Position numbers and translations under genes: made by a program. The notes below the pieces were generated by a model. The model was not told the origin of the DNA, did not search any database, and saw only the letters and a program-made list of their open reading frames with translations. Shown in pieces: positions 35,290-43,407 of a DNA stretch of 64,000 bases. Each line of letters begins with the position of its first letter. Within the stretch, counting starts at the first letter, position 1. Origin of the DNA: Dokdonella sp. Its GTDB lineage: Bacteria > Pseudomonadota > Gammaproteobacteria > Xanthomonadales > Rhodanobacteraceae. The stretch covers positions 2,052,894 through 2,116,893 of the forward strand of contig NZ_JAHCAS010000001.1 in assembly GCF_019634775.1 (NCBI RefSeq), given 5' to 3'.

Positions 35290-36264
35290 TCAGGTTGAAG
35301 TTTCGATGCGCGTGCGGCGCAGCCAGATCGATGCGGCGATCAGGGCCGCGCCGACCACCACGCCGATCCACAACCGGGCTGTGCCAAGCACGGCGTAGAC
35401 GCGGGTCGGTGAGAACATCGCGAGTACGCCTGCGTCGTGGCCGGCGTCGCGCACGTAGCTGCCGAGGTTGAGCCCGCCGCCGGGCAACCAAGCGCCGGGC
35501 AGGATGCCGGCCAGCAGGCGCAGGATGACATCGTTGACCAGCACCGCGCGATCGATCGACGGCGCGCCGAGCATGCCGAGCCAGCTGTTGGCGATCAGCA
35601 CGAACAGCGGCACCAGCACCGCCCAAAGGAACGGCTTGCTGCGTGCGAAGGCCGACCAGAACATCAACCAGCCGACCGTCGGCAGTGCCCACAGCGCATC
35701 GACCGGGATGGTCAGCAGCATGCGCCAGAACAGGCCGAACGGATGCGCGGCGGCGATCGCCGGCAGCGGGTTGATGCCGTGGATCATCGCCCACACGCCG
35801 ACCACGACGAGCAGGCCGAGCCAGGCGACCGTCGCCACGATGAAGGCGATCAGCGGGGCGAGCAGGACCGCGGCGGCGACCTTCGACAGCACGGTGCTGG
35901 TGTCGGTCACCGGCAGTGACTTCCAGAACAGCACGCTGCGGTCGCGGCGATCGTCGTAGAGCGAGCCGAGCAGGTAGAAGAACAGCACGAAGAACAACGG
36001 GATGCACAGGATCGCGGCGAGGGCGATGTAGGCGACATCGAGTCCGGCGCCAGCCTGGGCGAGATCGCCTGCCGTCAGGCGCTCGGTGATGATCTTCCAC
36101 GGCACGCCGCCGTTGATTTCGACGCGTGCGCGCACGACTTCGGCGGTGATGATGCCGAACACGGTCAGGGCGAGCATGACCACGCTGACCCAGATCGGCG
36201 TCCACAGGAAGCCGCCACGGTGTTCCCAGTACTCGCGTTTGACCAGCCAGGCCATCGTATTCAT
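35290..36264 (-). CDS. ABC transporter permease
   Basis: This 324-residue inner-membrane protein has about six hydrophobic segments, beginning FLWTPIWVSVVMLALTVFGIITAE. It belongs by layout to the ABC-2/YtrC-D-like permeases that pair with a short ATPase. DDRRDRSVLFWKSLPVTD is the typical cytoplasmic loop after the first helices in such exporters. The ATG at 36264 overlaps the stop of the ATPase gene by four bases. With the GntR regulator and a small exported protein upstream it forms a four-gene operon. The substrate is unknown; antibiotic or peptide export and cell-envelope stress are the usual roles of YtrA-type operons. Confidence 0.85.
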   Translation of the reverse strand: MNTMAWLVKREYWEHRGGFLWTPIWVSVVMLALTVFGIITAEVVRARVEINGGVPWKIITERLTAGDLAQAGAGLDVAYIALAAILCIPLFFVLFFYLLGSLYDDRRDRSVLFWKSLPVTDTSTVLSKVAAAVLLAPLIAFIVATVAWLGLLVVVGVWAMIHGINPLPAIAAAHPFGLFWRMLLTIPVDALWALPTVGWLMFWSAFARSKPFLWAVLVPLFVLIANSWLGMLGAPSIDRAVLVNDVILRLLAGILPGAWLPGGGLNLGSYVRDAGHDAGVLAMFSPTRVYAVLGTARLWIGVVVGAALIAASIWLRRTRIETST

Positions 36265-37118
36265 GCGTAGGTCCCCTTCATGGTGGCGACGAACAGGTCG
36301 GCGATGCTCGGCTTGTGCACCTCGCCGAGCTCGGCGAGGTGGCTGCGTTCGGCGCCGTCGAACAGGAAGATCGACTTGCCGAAGATCGAGCGCTCGTGCA
36401 GCGGCGCAAGCGCGCGCGCGGCGTCTGCCTTGTCCGGATTGACCATGACTTCGGTGTAGCGGTCGGCGATCGCCTCCATCGAGGCATCGAGCACGATGCG
36501 GCCGTCGCGGATGAAGATGAGGTCGGTGAGGATGTGTTCGATCTCCTCGACCTGGTGGGTGGTGACGATGATCGTCTTTTCCTCGTCGAAGTAGTCCGAC
36601 AGCAGGCTTTCGTAAAAGGTCTTGCGGTAGAGGATATCGAGGCCCAAGGTCGGTTCGTCGAGCACTAGCAGACGTGCGTCGATCGCCATCACCAGGGCGA
36701 GATGCAGCTGCACGATCATGCCTTTCGAAAGTTCGCGCACGCGCATCGACTTGCCGATCCTGGTGCTGGCAAGGAAGCGCTCGCATTTCTCGCGCGAGAA
36801 GCGCGGATGCACGCCGGCGACGAAATCGACGGCTTCGCCGACACGCAGCCAGCGCGGCAGCACGGCGACGTCGGCGATGAAGCAGACCTGTTCCATCAGT
36901 TGCGCTCGCTGCGTGCGTGGATCGAGACCGAGCACGCGCAACTCGCCGTCGAACTCGCTGAGGCCGAGGATGGCCTTGAGCGCGGTCGTCTTGCCGGCGC
37001 CGTTCGGGCCGATGAAGCCGACGATGCGGCCGGACTCTATGGTGAAATCGACCTGATCGAGCGCGACCTTGGTGCCGTAACGCTTGCCGAGGCCGCGAGC
37101 CTGGACGACGGCGCTCAT
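36261..37118 (-). CDS. ABC transporter ATP-binding protein
   Basis: This 285-residue nucleotide-binding subunit has Walker A GPNGAGKTTALKAI near 37-50 and Walker B LLVLDEPTLGLD near 149-160. The switch His is in IIVTTHQVEEIEH. The signature is ELSKGMIVQL, with LSKGM in place of LSGGQ, a substitution also seen in YtrB/EcsA-like ATPases. A C-terminal tail (about 230-285, RSIFGKSIFLFDGAERSHLAELGEV) follows the core. It overlaps both the GntR gene upstream and the permease downstream by four bases. Confidence 0.92.
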   Translation of the reverse strand: MSAVVQARGLGKRYGTKVALDQVDFTIESGRIVGFIGPNGAGKTTALKAILGLSEFDGELRVLGLDPRTQRAQLMEQVCFIADVAVLPRWLRVGEAVDFVAGVHPRFSREKCERFLASTRIGKSMRVRELSKGMIVQLHLALVMAIDARLLVLDEPTLGLDILYRKTFYESLLSDYFDEEKTIIVTTHQVEEIEHILTDLIFIRDGRIVLDASMEAIADRYTEVMVNPDKADAARALAPLHERSIFGKSIFLFDGAERSHLAELGEVHKPSIADLFVATMKGTYA

Positions 37119-37486
37119 CGGCGTTCTCCCCTGGCCTTGAGTGCATCGAGCAGGGCTTCGAGATCGAGTCCCATGCGCTCAAGGCGCGCGTACAGGGCCG
37201 GCCATTCCTCGTTCAGGAAGCGCTCGCGTTCGGATTTGAGCAGGGCGGCGCGCGCCCCTTCGGTGACGTACATGCCAAGTCCCCTCCGTTTCTCCACCAG
37301 GTTCTCGTCGACGAGTTCCTGGTAGGCCTTCGATACCGTGATCGGATTGATCTGGAAGTCCGCCGCCACCTGCCGTACCGATGGCAGGGCGTCCCCCTGT
37401 TTCAACACACCGTCGAGGATCATCGCCACCACGCGTTCGCGCAGTTGGCGGTAGATCGGCGTGTTGTCGTTCCAGGTCGTGCTCAT
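37115..37486 (-). CDS. GntR-family regulator, YtrA subfamily
   Basis: This short 123-residue GntR protein has an N-terminal winged helix (about 8-78, PIYRQLRERVVAMILDGVL, LPSVRQVAADFQINPITVSKAYQELVDENLVEKRRG) and only a short C-terminal helical tail for dimerisation. That is the YtrA layout, which normally represses its own ABC-transporter operon. It ends in an ATGA overlap with the ATPase gene. The palindrome at 37895-37916, over the operon promoter, is the obvious target, so I infer autoregulation. The inducer is unknown. Confidence 0.9.
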   Translation of the reverse strand: MSTTWNDNTPIYRQLRERVVAMILDGVLKQGDALPSVRQVAADFQINPITVSKAYQELVDENLVEKRRGLGMYVTEGARAALLKSERERFLNEEWPALYARLERMGLDLEALLDALKARGERR

Positions 37487-37490
37487 CGCA

Positions 37491-37862
37491 TCAATCCTTG
37501 CTCGTGCCGGGGATCAGCTTGCCGAAGGAATAGTAGGGCACGTCCAGGCGTGCTCGCGGCAGCAACTCGCCGACGATGCCAGCGCCGCCACCATGGCTAT
37601 CGTCTGCCGCGGCGGCGAGTTCGAGCGCCATTGCGCGCTCTTCCGCGCTTGGGCGCACGATGACCAGCGGCAGCACCGGCACGTCATCGTTGGCATTGAC
37701 CACGATGGTCGGGAGGACCGGGATCGCTTCCGGGGCGGTCTCGAACGGAGCGGACGCCGCGATGGCTGAGGCCTGTGGACGGGTCGCGCTCCAGGCGAAT
37801 GCCGAGATGCTGGCCGTGATGGCCAGGGCGACCAGCAGGCGGAAGTGGATGATTCGGTTCAC
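37491..37862 (-). CDS. Small exported protein, first gene of the GntR/ABC operon
   Basis: This 123-residue protein has a signal peptide or N-terminal anchor (HFRLLVALAITASISAFAWSA). The rest is an Ala/Val/Pro-rich stretch with IPVLPTIVVNANDDVPVLPLVIVRPSAEERAMALELA. I do not recognise a domain. It lies four bases upstream of the GntR gene and directly downstream of the operon's strong promoter, preceded by AGGAGGTCGCC, a very good ribosome-binding site. Its co-transcription suggests an envelope partner or a target of the ABC system. Confidence 0.7.
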   Translation of the reverse strand: MNRIIHFRLLVALAITASISAFAWSATRPQASAIAASAPFETAPEAIPVLPTIVVNANDDVPVLPLVIVRPSAEERAMALELAAAADDSHGGGAGIVGELLPRARLDVPYYSFGKLIPGTSKD

Positions 37863-37894
37863 GGCGACCTCCTGAGTGGTCTGTCGATGAAGTA

Positions 37895-37916
37895 GTGTTG
37901 TAGCGAACTATAACAC
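37895..37916 (-). promoter_or_regulatory. Operator palindrome overlapping the GntR/ABC promoter
   Basis: The 22-base inverted repeat GTGTTGTAG-N4-CTATAACAC has one mismatch between its arms. It covers the -10 box of the operon promoter. Its GTGTT...AACAC ends resemble YtrA-type GntR sites, so it is very likely the operator for the GntR regulator encoded in the same operon. Confidence 0.7.
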
Positions 37917-37934
37917 CAAAACTGACCATGTCAA
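37907..37934 (-). promoter_or_regulatory. Sigma-70 promoter of the GntR/ABC operon
   Basis: On the minus strand a perfect TTGACA (37929-37934) and TATAGT (37907-37912) are separated by 16 bases. It is the best sigma-70 promoter I found in the window. The first gene starts 45 bases downstream of the -10. Confidence 0.8.
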
Positions 37935-37988
37935 CCCCCATGCAACCTCGGCACACGGCACAATCGGCCTTTGCTGGAGGATGCGCCG

Positions 37989-38540
37989 ATGTCCCGACTG
38001 CTGATCGCCCTGTTTACCCTCGCTGTCGCCGGCGGCGCCCATGCCTGCGGCGACCTGCTTGAAGACGTCCACTTCCGCCCCCTGGCCGGCAAGGAGCCGG
38101 TCGACCTCTGTCAGGCCCATGGCGGCAAGGTGCTGCTGGTCGTCAACACCGCCAGCAAATGCGGTTACACCCCGCAATACGAGGGTCTGGAGGTGTTGCA
38201 TGCGAAGTACGCCGCACGCGGTTTCGCCGTGCTCGGTTTCCCCTCCAACGATTTCCGCAACCAGGAGCCGGGCACGGAGCAGGAGATCCAGGCGTTCTGC
38301 ACGCTGACCTATGGAGTCAGGTTCCCGATGTTCGAGAAGGTCAGCGTGAAGGAGGGCGCGGCCAATCCGTTCTACGTGAAGCTCGCCGAAGCGAGCGGCG
38401 GCCACTACCCGGCCTGGAACTTCCACAAGTATCTGCTCGACCGCAACGGCAAGGTCGTCGCCGACTATCCGAGCAAGGTCAAGCCCGACGATGCCGGACT
38501 GGTGGCGCGGATCGAGGCCCTGCTGGGCGAGCCGGAATAG
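37989..38540 (+). CDS. Periplasmic glutathione peroxidase-family protein (Cys type)
   Basis: This 183-residue thiol peroxidase has a signal peptide (MSRLLIALFTLAVAGGAHA), so it is probably periplasmic. The peroxidatic Cys58 is in NTASKCGYTPQYEGLE; its codon is TGC, not a selenocysteine TGA. The rest of the active-site set is present: Gln in FPSNDFRNQEPGT and Trp-Asn in YPAWNFHKYLL. A second Cys in IQAFCTLTYGV is placed for a resolving role, as in thioredoxin-dependent GPx enzymes. The ATG at 37989 begins the signal peptide; an in-frame ATG at 37971 adds six residues. It is divergent from the GntR operon. Confidence 0.88.
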   Translation: MSRLLIALFTLAVAGGAHACGDLLEDVHFRPLAGKEPVDLCQAHGGKVLLVVNTASKCGYTPQYEGLEVLHAKYAARGFAVLGFPSNDFRNQEPGTEQEIQAFCTLTYGVRFPMFEKVSVKEGAANPFYVKLAEASGGHYPAWNFHKYLLDRNGKVVADYPSKVKPDDAGLVARIEALLGEPE

Positions 38541-38650
38541 CGTCGCGACCGCGTTCCGTCATCGCACCCGGTCGCCCATGAACGGGTTCCCATTGCGGAA
38601 GATGAGCGTGTCGCAACGGGAGCCCCGTCAGGGGCGGTACGCACGGGTGC

Positions 38651-40372
38651 TCAGCGCGTCGGCCGGATCAGGCCGAGCGCTTCGAGCTTGAGCACGATCT
38701 GCTGCACGGCCTGGTCGGGGGCGATGCCGCTGGTGTCGATGCGCAGTTCCGGATTCTCCGGCACTTCGTAGGGATCGCTGATGCCGGTGAATTCCTTGAT
38801 CTTGCCGGCGCGGGCAAGCGCGTAGAGGCCCTTGCGGTCGCGGCTTTCGCAGACGTCCAGTGGTGTCGACACGTGCACTTCGACGAAGACGCCGGCTTCG
38901 CCGACCATCTCGCGCACGATCCGGCGTGAACCTGCGTACGGGGCGATCGGCGCGCAGATCGCGATGCCGCCGTTCTTGGTGATCTCGGCGGCGACGAAAC
39001 CGATGCGCTGCACGTTGAGGTCGCGGTGTTCCTTCGAGAAGCCGAGTTCGCTCGACAGGTGCTTGCGCACGACGTCGCCGTCGAGCAGGGTCACCGGGCG
39101 CGTGCCGAGTTCGAGCAGGCGCACGAGCAGGGCATTGGCGATGGTCGACTTGCCCGAGCCGGATAGGCCGGTGAAGAACACGGTGAAGCCCTGCCTGTGG
39201 CGCGGCGGATGCGTGCGGCGCAACTCCTCGATGACTTCCGGGTAGGTGAACCACTCGGGGATGTCGAGTCCTTCCTGCAGGCGACGGCGCAACTCGGTCC
39301 CCGAGATGTTGAGCACATGGTGTCCTTCCGGAACCTCGTCGGCCGGCATGTATTGCGCGCGCTCCTGCACGTAGACCATTTCCTGGAACGGCACCATGGT
39401 CACGCCGAGTTCCTGCTCGTGCTGCGCGACCAGGGCCTGCGCGTCATAGGGGCCGTAGAACGGCTTGCCGTCGCTTCCGGTGCCGGGGCCGGCGTGGTCG
39501 CGGCCGACGATGAAATGCGTGCAGCCGTGGTTCTTGCGGATGATCGCGTGCCACAGCGCCTCGCGTGGGCCGCCCATGCGCATGGCGAGGTGGAGCAGGG
39601 CCAGCGTGGTGGTGCGCTCGGGGTAGTGGCGCAGCAGTTTTTCGTAGCAGCGCACGCGCGTGTAGTGGTCGATGTCGCCGGGCTTGGTCAGGCCAACGAC
39701 CGGATGGATCAGCAGGTTGGCTTCGGCGATCTGCGCGGCGCGGAACGTCAGTTCGAGGTGCGCGCGGTGCATCGGATTGCGCGTCTGGAAGGCGACGATG
39801 CGTGACCAGCCGAGCTTGGCGAACTGCGCGCGCAATTCCGCTGGCGTTGCGCGCAGGTGGCCGAAGTCGTAGTGGCGCGGCGCCTCGATCGCCCGCACGC
39901 GGCCGCCGACGTAGACCGGATGGCTGCGATCGAGCAGGTGGGCGACGCCCGGGTGCTTGCGGTCGGTCGTGCCGAACACCTGCAGGGCTTCGGCCTGGCG
40001 ATCCGGCGTCCACAGGTCCGACACCTCGAGCACGCCGAGGACCACGCCCTCCTGGTCACGCAGGGCGATGCGCGCACCAACCGCGATCGTCGCGGCGAAG
40101 GCTTCCGTCACGTCGAGCGTGATCGGCATCGGCCACAGCGTGCCATCGGCCAGGCGCATGTGCTTGCAGACGCCCTCGTAGTCGGCGCGGCCGAGGAAGC
40201 CTTCGAGCGGCGAGAACGCGCCGTTCTGCAGCAGTTCGAGATCGCAGAGCTGGCGCGGAGTGAGATCCCAGGCCGGCATGTTGGCGGCTTCGGACTTGAG
40301 TGCAGCGCGTTCGGCCGCGGCGACGAAAAGGTCGACGAGACGGCCGCCATGCGGCGCGATCGGAGTGGTCAT
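38651..40372 (-). CDS. Bifunctional sulfate adenylyltransferase / adenylylsulfate kinase
   Basis: This 573-residue fusion activates sulfate to APS and phosphorylates it to PAPS. Residues ~1-390 are a homomeric (Sat-type) ATP sulfurylase with the catalytic QTRNPMHRAHLE near 196-207 and GRDHAGPGTGSDG. Residues ~395-573 are APS kinase, with P-loop FTGLSGSGKSTIANAL near 402 and the FISPYR-equivalent stretch ICAPIAPYAGSRR. The Sat-then-CysC order is that of the PRK05537-type bifunctional enzymes, unlike the CysD/CysNC system of Xanthomonas. The short gap before the ATG at 40372 has no clear promoter. No other sulfate-assimilation gene is adjacent. Confidence 0.93.
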   Translation of the reverse strand: MTTPIAPHGGRLVDLFVAAAERAALKSEAANMPAWDLTPRQLCDLELLQNGAFSPLEGFLGRADYEGVCKHMRLADGTLWPMPITLDVTEAFAATIAVGARIALRDQEGVVLGVLEVSDLWTPDRQAEALQVFGTTDRKHPGVAHLLDRSHPVYVGGRVRAIEAPRHYDFGHLRATPAELRAQFAKLGWSRIVAFQTRNPMHRAHLELTFRAAQIAEANLLIHPVVGLTKPGDIDHYTRVRCYEKLLRHYPERTTTLALLHLAMRMGGPREALWHAIIRKNHGCTHFIVGRDHAGPGTGSDGKPFYGPYDAQALVAQHEQELGVTMVPFQEMVYVQERAQYMPADEVPEGHHVLNISGTELRRRLQEGLDIPEWFTYPEVIEELRRTHPPRHRQGFTVFFTGLSGSGKSTIANALLVRLLELGTRPVTLLDGDVVRKHLSSELGFSKEHRDLNVQRIGFVAAEITKNGGIAICAPIAPYAGSRRIVREMVGEAGVFVEVHVSTPLDVCESRDRKGLYALARAGKIKEFTGISDPYEVPENPELRIDTSGIAPDQAVQQIVLKLEALGLIRPTR

Positions 40373-40536
40373 GGGGAAGGGGCCTGCGCGGAGAGGCGCG
40401 GATTATAGGTTGCCGCGCGGGCAGGGCAACGTCGGCGGACGTTGATGGCAAATCCCGGGCATTTCCGTCCTGGTACGGGTAGCCGTCCGCACCCCGCGGT
40501 TGGGCCACGCCATTGCAATCACGAAGGAGTCCTCCC

Positions 40537-41274
40537 ATGCGCACATCGATCCACGGCCTGTTGCTTGCGCTCGGCCTTGCCATGAATCCTGCCCACGCCG
40601 GCGAGCTGACCGATCTCTGGGTCGATCCGGTCGGCGGCGTGCGTGCCACGCTCGTCCAGCATGGCGATCGCCTCGCGCTCGACCTGCACCAGCAGGTCGC
40701 GATCGCCTTCACGCCGGATTTCCATGCTCCGGCGCTCGGCCTGGTCGGGCTTGATGCATCGGGCCTGCCCGTCTTCGCGGGCACCCTGGACGACGGCGTC
40801 ACGGTGGCCAGCGTCGAGCCGCGCGGCATCGACCGCATCGTCGTCGAGATCGACGCCGTGCCCCTGCCGCGGCGTTTCGAACTGGTGCGCCCGCTGACCC
40901 CGCCGCTCGACCTCGGTGGCAGCTGGCTCGGTGGCTACCGACATCCCGGCGCCGCCTGCCCGCAGTTCTCGGGGCCGTCGCGTGAGCGTGCCGGCGTATG
41001 GACGGTTTACTACTTCGACGAGAAGCAGCAGGACCGGGTGACGATGCGCTTCGCCTCGGCAGGGCAGATCTGCCACTTCAATGGCCGCCAGCAAGGCATC
41101 GGTGTGCTGACCCGGGTGAGCGGTCGCTTTGCCTGCAACGGTGCGGTGGAAGGAAGCTTCGAGACAAACGACCTCGTGCACACCGGCAACGTGTTCGGTG
41201 GCGAGATGGCCGTTTCGATCCCGGCCTGCGGCCTGCGTCGGCTCAGCTTCGGCGGCATTCGCCGCGGTCCGTGA
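40537..41274 (+). CDS. Exported protein of unknown function
   Basis: I do not recognise a domain. The 245-residue product has a signal peptide (MRTSIHGLLLALGLAMNPAHA). The mature part looks beta-rich, with GELTDLWVDPVGGVRATLVQ near the start and a repeated G-x-W/Y pattern (GGSWLGGYRHPG, VWTVYYFDEKQQDRVTMRF). It has four Cys that could pair in the periplasm. The ATG at 40537 is preceded by AAGGAG at a seven-base spacing, a strong ribosome-binding site. It does not carry the FxxGF[DE] tail of other exported proteins here. Confidence 0.72.
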   Translation: MRTSIHGLLLALGLAMNPAHAGELTDLWVDPVGGVRATLVQHGDRLALDLHQQVAIAFTPDFHAPALGLVGLDASGLPVFAGTLDDGVTVASVEPRGIDRIVVEIDAVPLPRRFELVRPLTPPLDLGGSWLGGYRHPGAACPQFSGPSRERAGVWTVYYFDEKQQDRVTMRFASAGQICHFNGRQQGIGVLTRVSGRFACNGAVEGSFETNDLVHTGNVFGGEMAVSIPACGLRRLSFGGIRRGP

Positions 41275-41325
41275 CCCATCGTGTGCGTGACCGGCAGCAG
41301 GTCCGCCACCGGTCACTCACCTGCG

Positions 41326-42078
41326 CTACTGGTTGACCTTGCCCGGCAGGGACAGGTCGCCGGACGCGACCTTGAACACGTCGACGACGCACAGCAGCGG
41401 CGCATGCACGCTGGCATTGACACGCAACGCTGCGGTCACCCCGTCGAAGCCGGCGGCTTCGACGGCGCCGATGTCGTCGAACGGCACGCGCACCTCGAGC
41501 GATTCACCCTTGAACAGGGGACTCCAGCCGGGACTGTCGATCAGGATCGGCAGGCCCGGCCAGGTCCGCGGCAGGCGTGGTTTGCTGCCCTCCGGGATGT
41601 CGACCACTTTCAACGCGTCCTCGCCGCAGGCGGGATCGGGTTGCAGGACCACCCAGTGTGAATGCCAGAGGTTGCCGTCGTTGCCGGGATCGCCATCCCC
41701 GTTCTCGTCGAACAGCGGCGTGTCGTCGAAGTCCGGATGGGCGGTGACCGCGAAGGCGAGGATGCCGGCCTTCGGTTCGAAGCCGACGAGGAAGGGATCG
41801 AGGCTGGTCGGCCAGACATAGGAGAACACCGAGCTGCCGGCGAGCTTGCCCGACTTCGCCGGCCGGCTCGCGCCGGCCCTGCCGGACACGGCCATGTGGA
41901 ACACGGCGGTGTTGCCTTCGGTACGGATGCGCGTGTGCACGATGTCGAACGGTGCCTTGACGGTGTCGACGGCTTTGCTGGCGATGCCACCGGTGTGGCT
42001 GTCCTGGTGTGCGGAGGCGCCGCCGGCCAGGGCGGCCAGAGCGATGGCGGAGACGAGTGCGGAACGGCGTGATGACAT
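41326..42078 (-). CDS. Exported protein of unknown function, divergent from an AraC gene
   Basis: This 250-residue protein has a signal peptide (MSSRRSALVSAIALAALAGGASA). Its mature part contains FDENGDGDPGNDGN near 125-138, an Asp/Asn-rich loop that could bind calcium like an EF-hand loop, and HSHWVVLQPDPACGED. I do not recognise the family. Its start is 104 bases from the start of a divergent AraC-type regulator, a layout that often means regulation by that protein. No operon partner follows; its 3' end faces the exported gene at 40537. Confidence 0.72.
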   Translation of the reverse strand: MSSRRSALVSAIALAALAGGASAHQDSHTGGIASKAVDTVKAPFDIVHTRIRTEGNTAVFHMAVSGRAGASRPAKSGKLAGSSVFSYVWPTSLDPFLVGFEPKAGILAFAVTAHPDFDDTPLFDENGDGDPGNDGNLWHSHWVVLQPDPACGEDALKVVDIPEGSKPRLPRTWPGLPILIDSPGWSPLFKGESLEVRVPFDDIGAVEAAGFDGVTAALRVNASVHAPLLCVVDVFKVASGDLSLPGKVNQ

Positions 42079-42182
42079 GGCTTTTCCTCAGGATGTCTGT
42101 GACGGAAGAGGTGGCGGCAGTATCGGCGCATGCCGTGTATGATTGGGTTCAATTCATCCATGAAACACATCTTTCCGTACCG

Positions 42183-43052
42183 ATGCGCAGGACCTCTCCC
42201 ATCGATCGCCTATCCGGACTGCTCGAACGCTTCCGCGTGCGCGCACAGCTGCACCATTCCGGGGCCCTGTGCGGCCTCAACCAGTTCGATGCGGGCGACG
42301 GTCATGGTTACTTGCACGTGCTGCGTCGCGGCCGGCTTGAGGTCAGCCACCCTGGTACGCGTGCGCTGCCGCCCCTGTTGCGTTTCGATGAACCGACCCT
42401 GTTGTTCTATCCGCGCCCACTCACCCATCGCTTCCGCAATCCGCCGGTCGAAGGTGCGGATTTCACCTGCGCCCGGCTCGGTTTCGAAGGCGGCGCGGAA
42501 AACCCGCTGGCGCGCGCCCTGCCGCCCCTGATCGCCCTGCCGCTGGCGCGCGTGCCCGGACTCGATCTCGCTCTCGAACTGCTGTTTCGCGAAACCGACC
42601 AGGTGCGCTGTGGCCAGCGCCTGCTCGCCGATCGGTTGTTCGAGGTGGTATTGATCCAACTGCTGCGCTGGCTGCTCGATCATCCGCAGGAGGCCGGCAT
42701 GCAACCCGGTCTCGTGGCTGGCCTGTCGGAACCGCGCCTGGCACGTGCACTGGTGGCCATGCACGAAGCGCCGGGCGAGGCGTGGACGCTCGAGCGCATG
42801 GCTGAACGCGCCGGCATGTCGCGTACGGCATTCGCCAACGCATTCCGCGAGCATGTCGGCCAGACCCCGGCGGAATACCTGGCTGGCTGGCGCATCGCCC
42901 TGGCACAAGACCGCCTGCGCGAAGGGCAGCCCCTCAAGCGGCTGGCTTCCGAACTCGGCTACGCCAATCCCTCCGCGCTGTCGCGCGCCTTCACGGCACG
43001 CATGGGCATGTCGCCGCGCCAATGGAGCCAGGGATTGGGGAATGGGGAATAG
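42183..43052 (+). CDS. AraC-family transcriptional regulator
   Basis: This 289-residue regulator has a cupin-type sensor domain (about 10-165: LHVLRRGRLEVSHPG, LLFYPRPLTHRFRNPP) and a C-terminal AraC double helix-turn-helix (about 190-285). The latter has WTLERMAERAGMSRTAFANAFREHVGQTPAEYL and KRLASELGYANPSALSRAFTARMGMSPRQW. The ATG at 42183 fits the conserved start; the open frame upstream covers the divergent promoter region. The last residues (GLGNGE) and the TAG stop are encoded by a GGGAATGG-type repeat array at 43031-43059, so the native C terminus has been replaced by repeat DNA. The divergent exported-protein gene is its likely target. Confidence 0.88.
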   Translation: MRRTSPIDRLSGLLERFRVRAQLHHSGALCGLNQFDAGDGHGYLHVLRRGRLEVSHPGTRALPPLLRFDEPTLLFYPRPLTHRFRNPPVEGADFTCARLGFEGGAENPLARALPPLIALPLARVPGLDLALELLFRETDQVRCGQRLLADRLFEVVLIQLLRWLLDHPQEAGMQPGLVAGLSEPRLARALVAMHEAPGEAWTLERMAERAGMSRTAFANAFREHVGQTPAEYLAGWRIALAQDRLREGQPLKRLASELGYANPSALSRAFTARMGMSPRQWSQGLGNGE

Positions 43053-43305
43053 GGAATGGCAAAAGCAGGAACCTGGGATGTTCTGACCAATCCCACGACG
43101 GCCGCAACCTTTTGATTCCCAATGACGGGGCGTCATCCGCAAGGCCCGCAGCGGGGTGTGCGCGGCTCGCCCAGGCAACCAGCCTGCACTTCGCCACGAC
43201 CACCTCGCTGCGAGCCCTGCGGATGTCATGACGCCATTGCGGGACTGATCGGCATCCCTTGATCCTGCTCAAACCCACTCCCGATTCCCCACTCCCCATT
43301 CCCGG
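43031..43305. repeat. Nested repeat: palindromic element inside a GGGAATGG element
   Basis: The outer arms are GGGAATGG-type arrays (43031-43059, and inverted at 43280-43305). Inside them is an expanded GGGATG-type element (43075-43258). Its terminal arms are GGGATGTTCTGACCAATCCC at 43075 and the inverted ATTGCGGGACTGATCGGCAT region ending at 43258. A second inner inverted pair (GCGTCATCCGCA-GGCCCGC and GAGCCCTGCGGATGTCATG) lies within that. No ORF of note is present. It fills most of the gap between the AraC gene and fkpA. Confidence 0.65.
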
Positions 43306-43407
43306 TGTCATCCGCCACAATAGGCGGCCCGCTTCGCGGCTGGATTGCTTTCCGGTCCGGCGGCCAGTCCGGCCAGCCCCGGTTCCCTTCATTTTCAGGA
43401 GTTCCAG

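Noticed and set aside
38155..38170. Selenocysteine in the glutathione peroxidase
   Set aside because: The active-site codon is TGC, a normal cysteine, and no in-frame TGA is present.
38618..38640. REP element between the peroxidase and sat-cysC genes
   Set aside because: GGAGCCCCGTCAGGGGCGG resembles a REP hairpin, but it lacks the GTAG head and GATGC end, so it is at most a degenerate copy.
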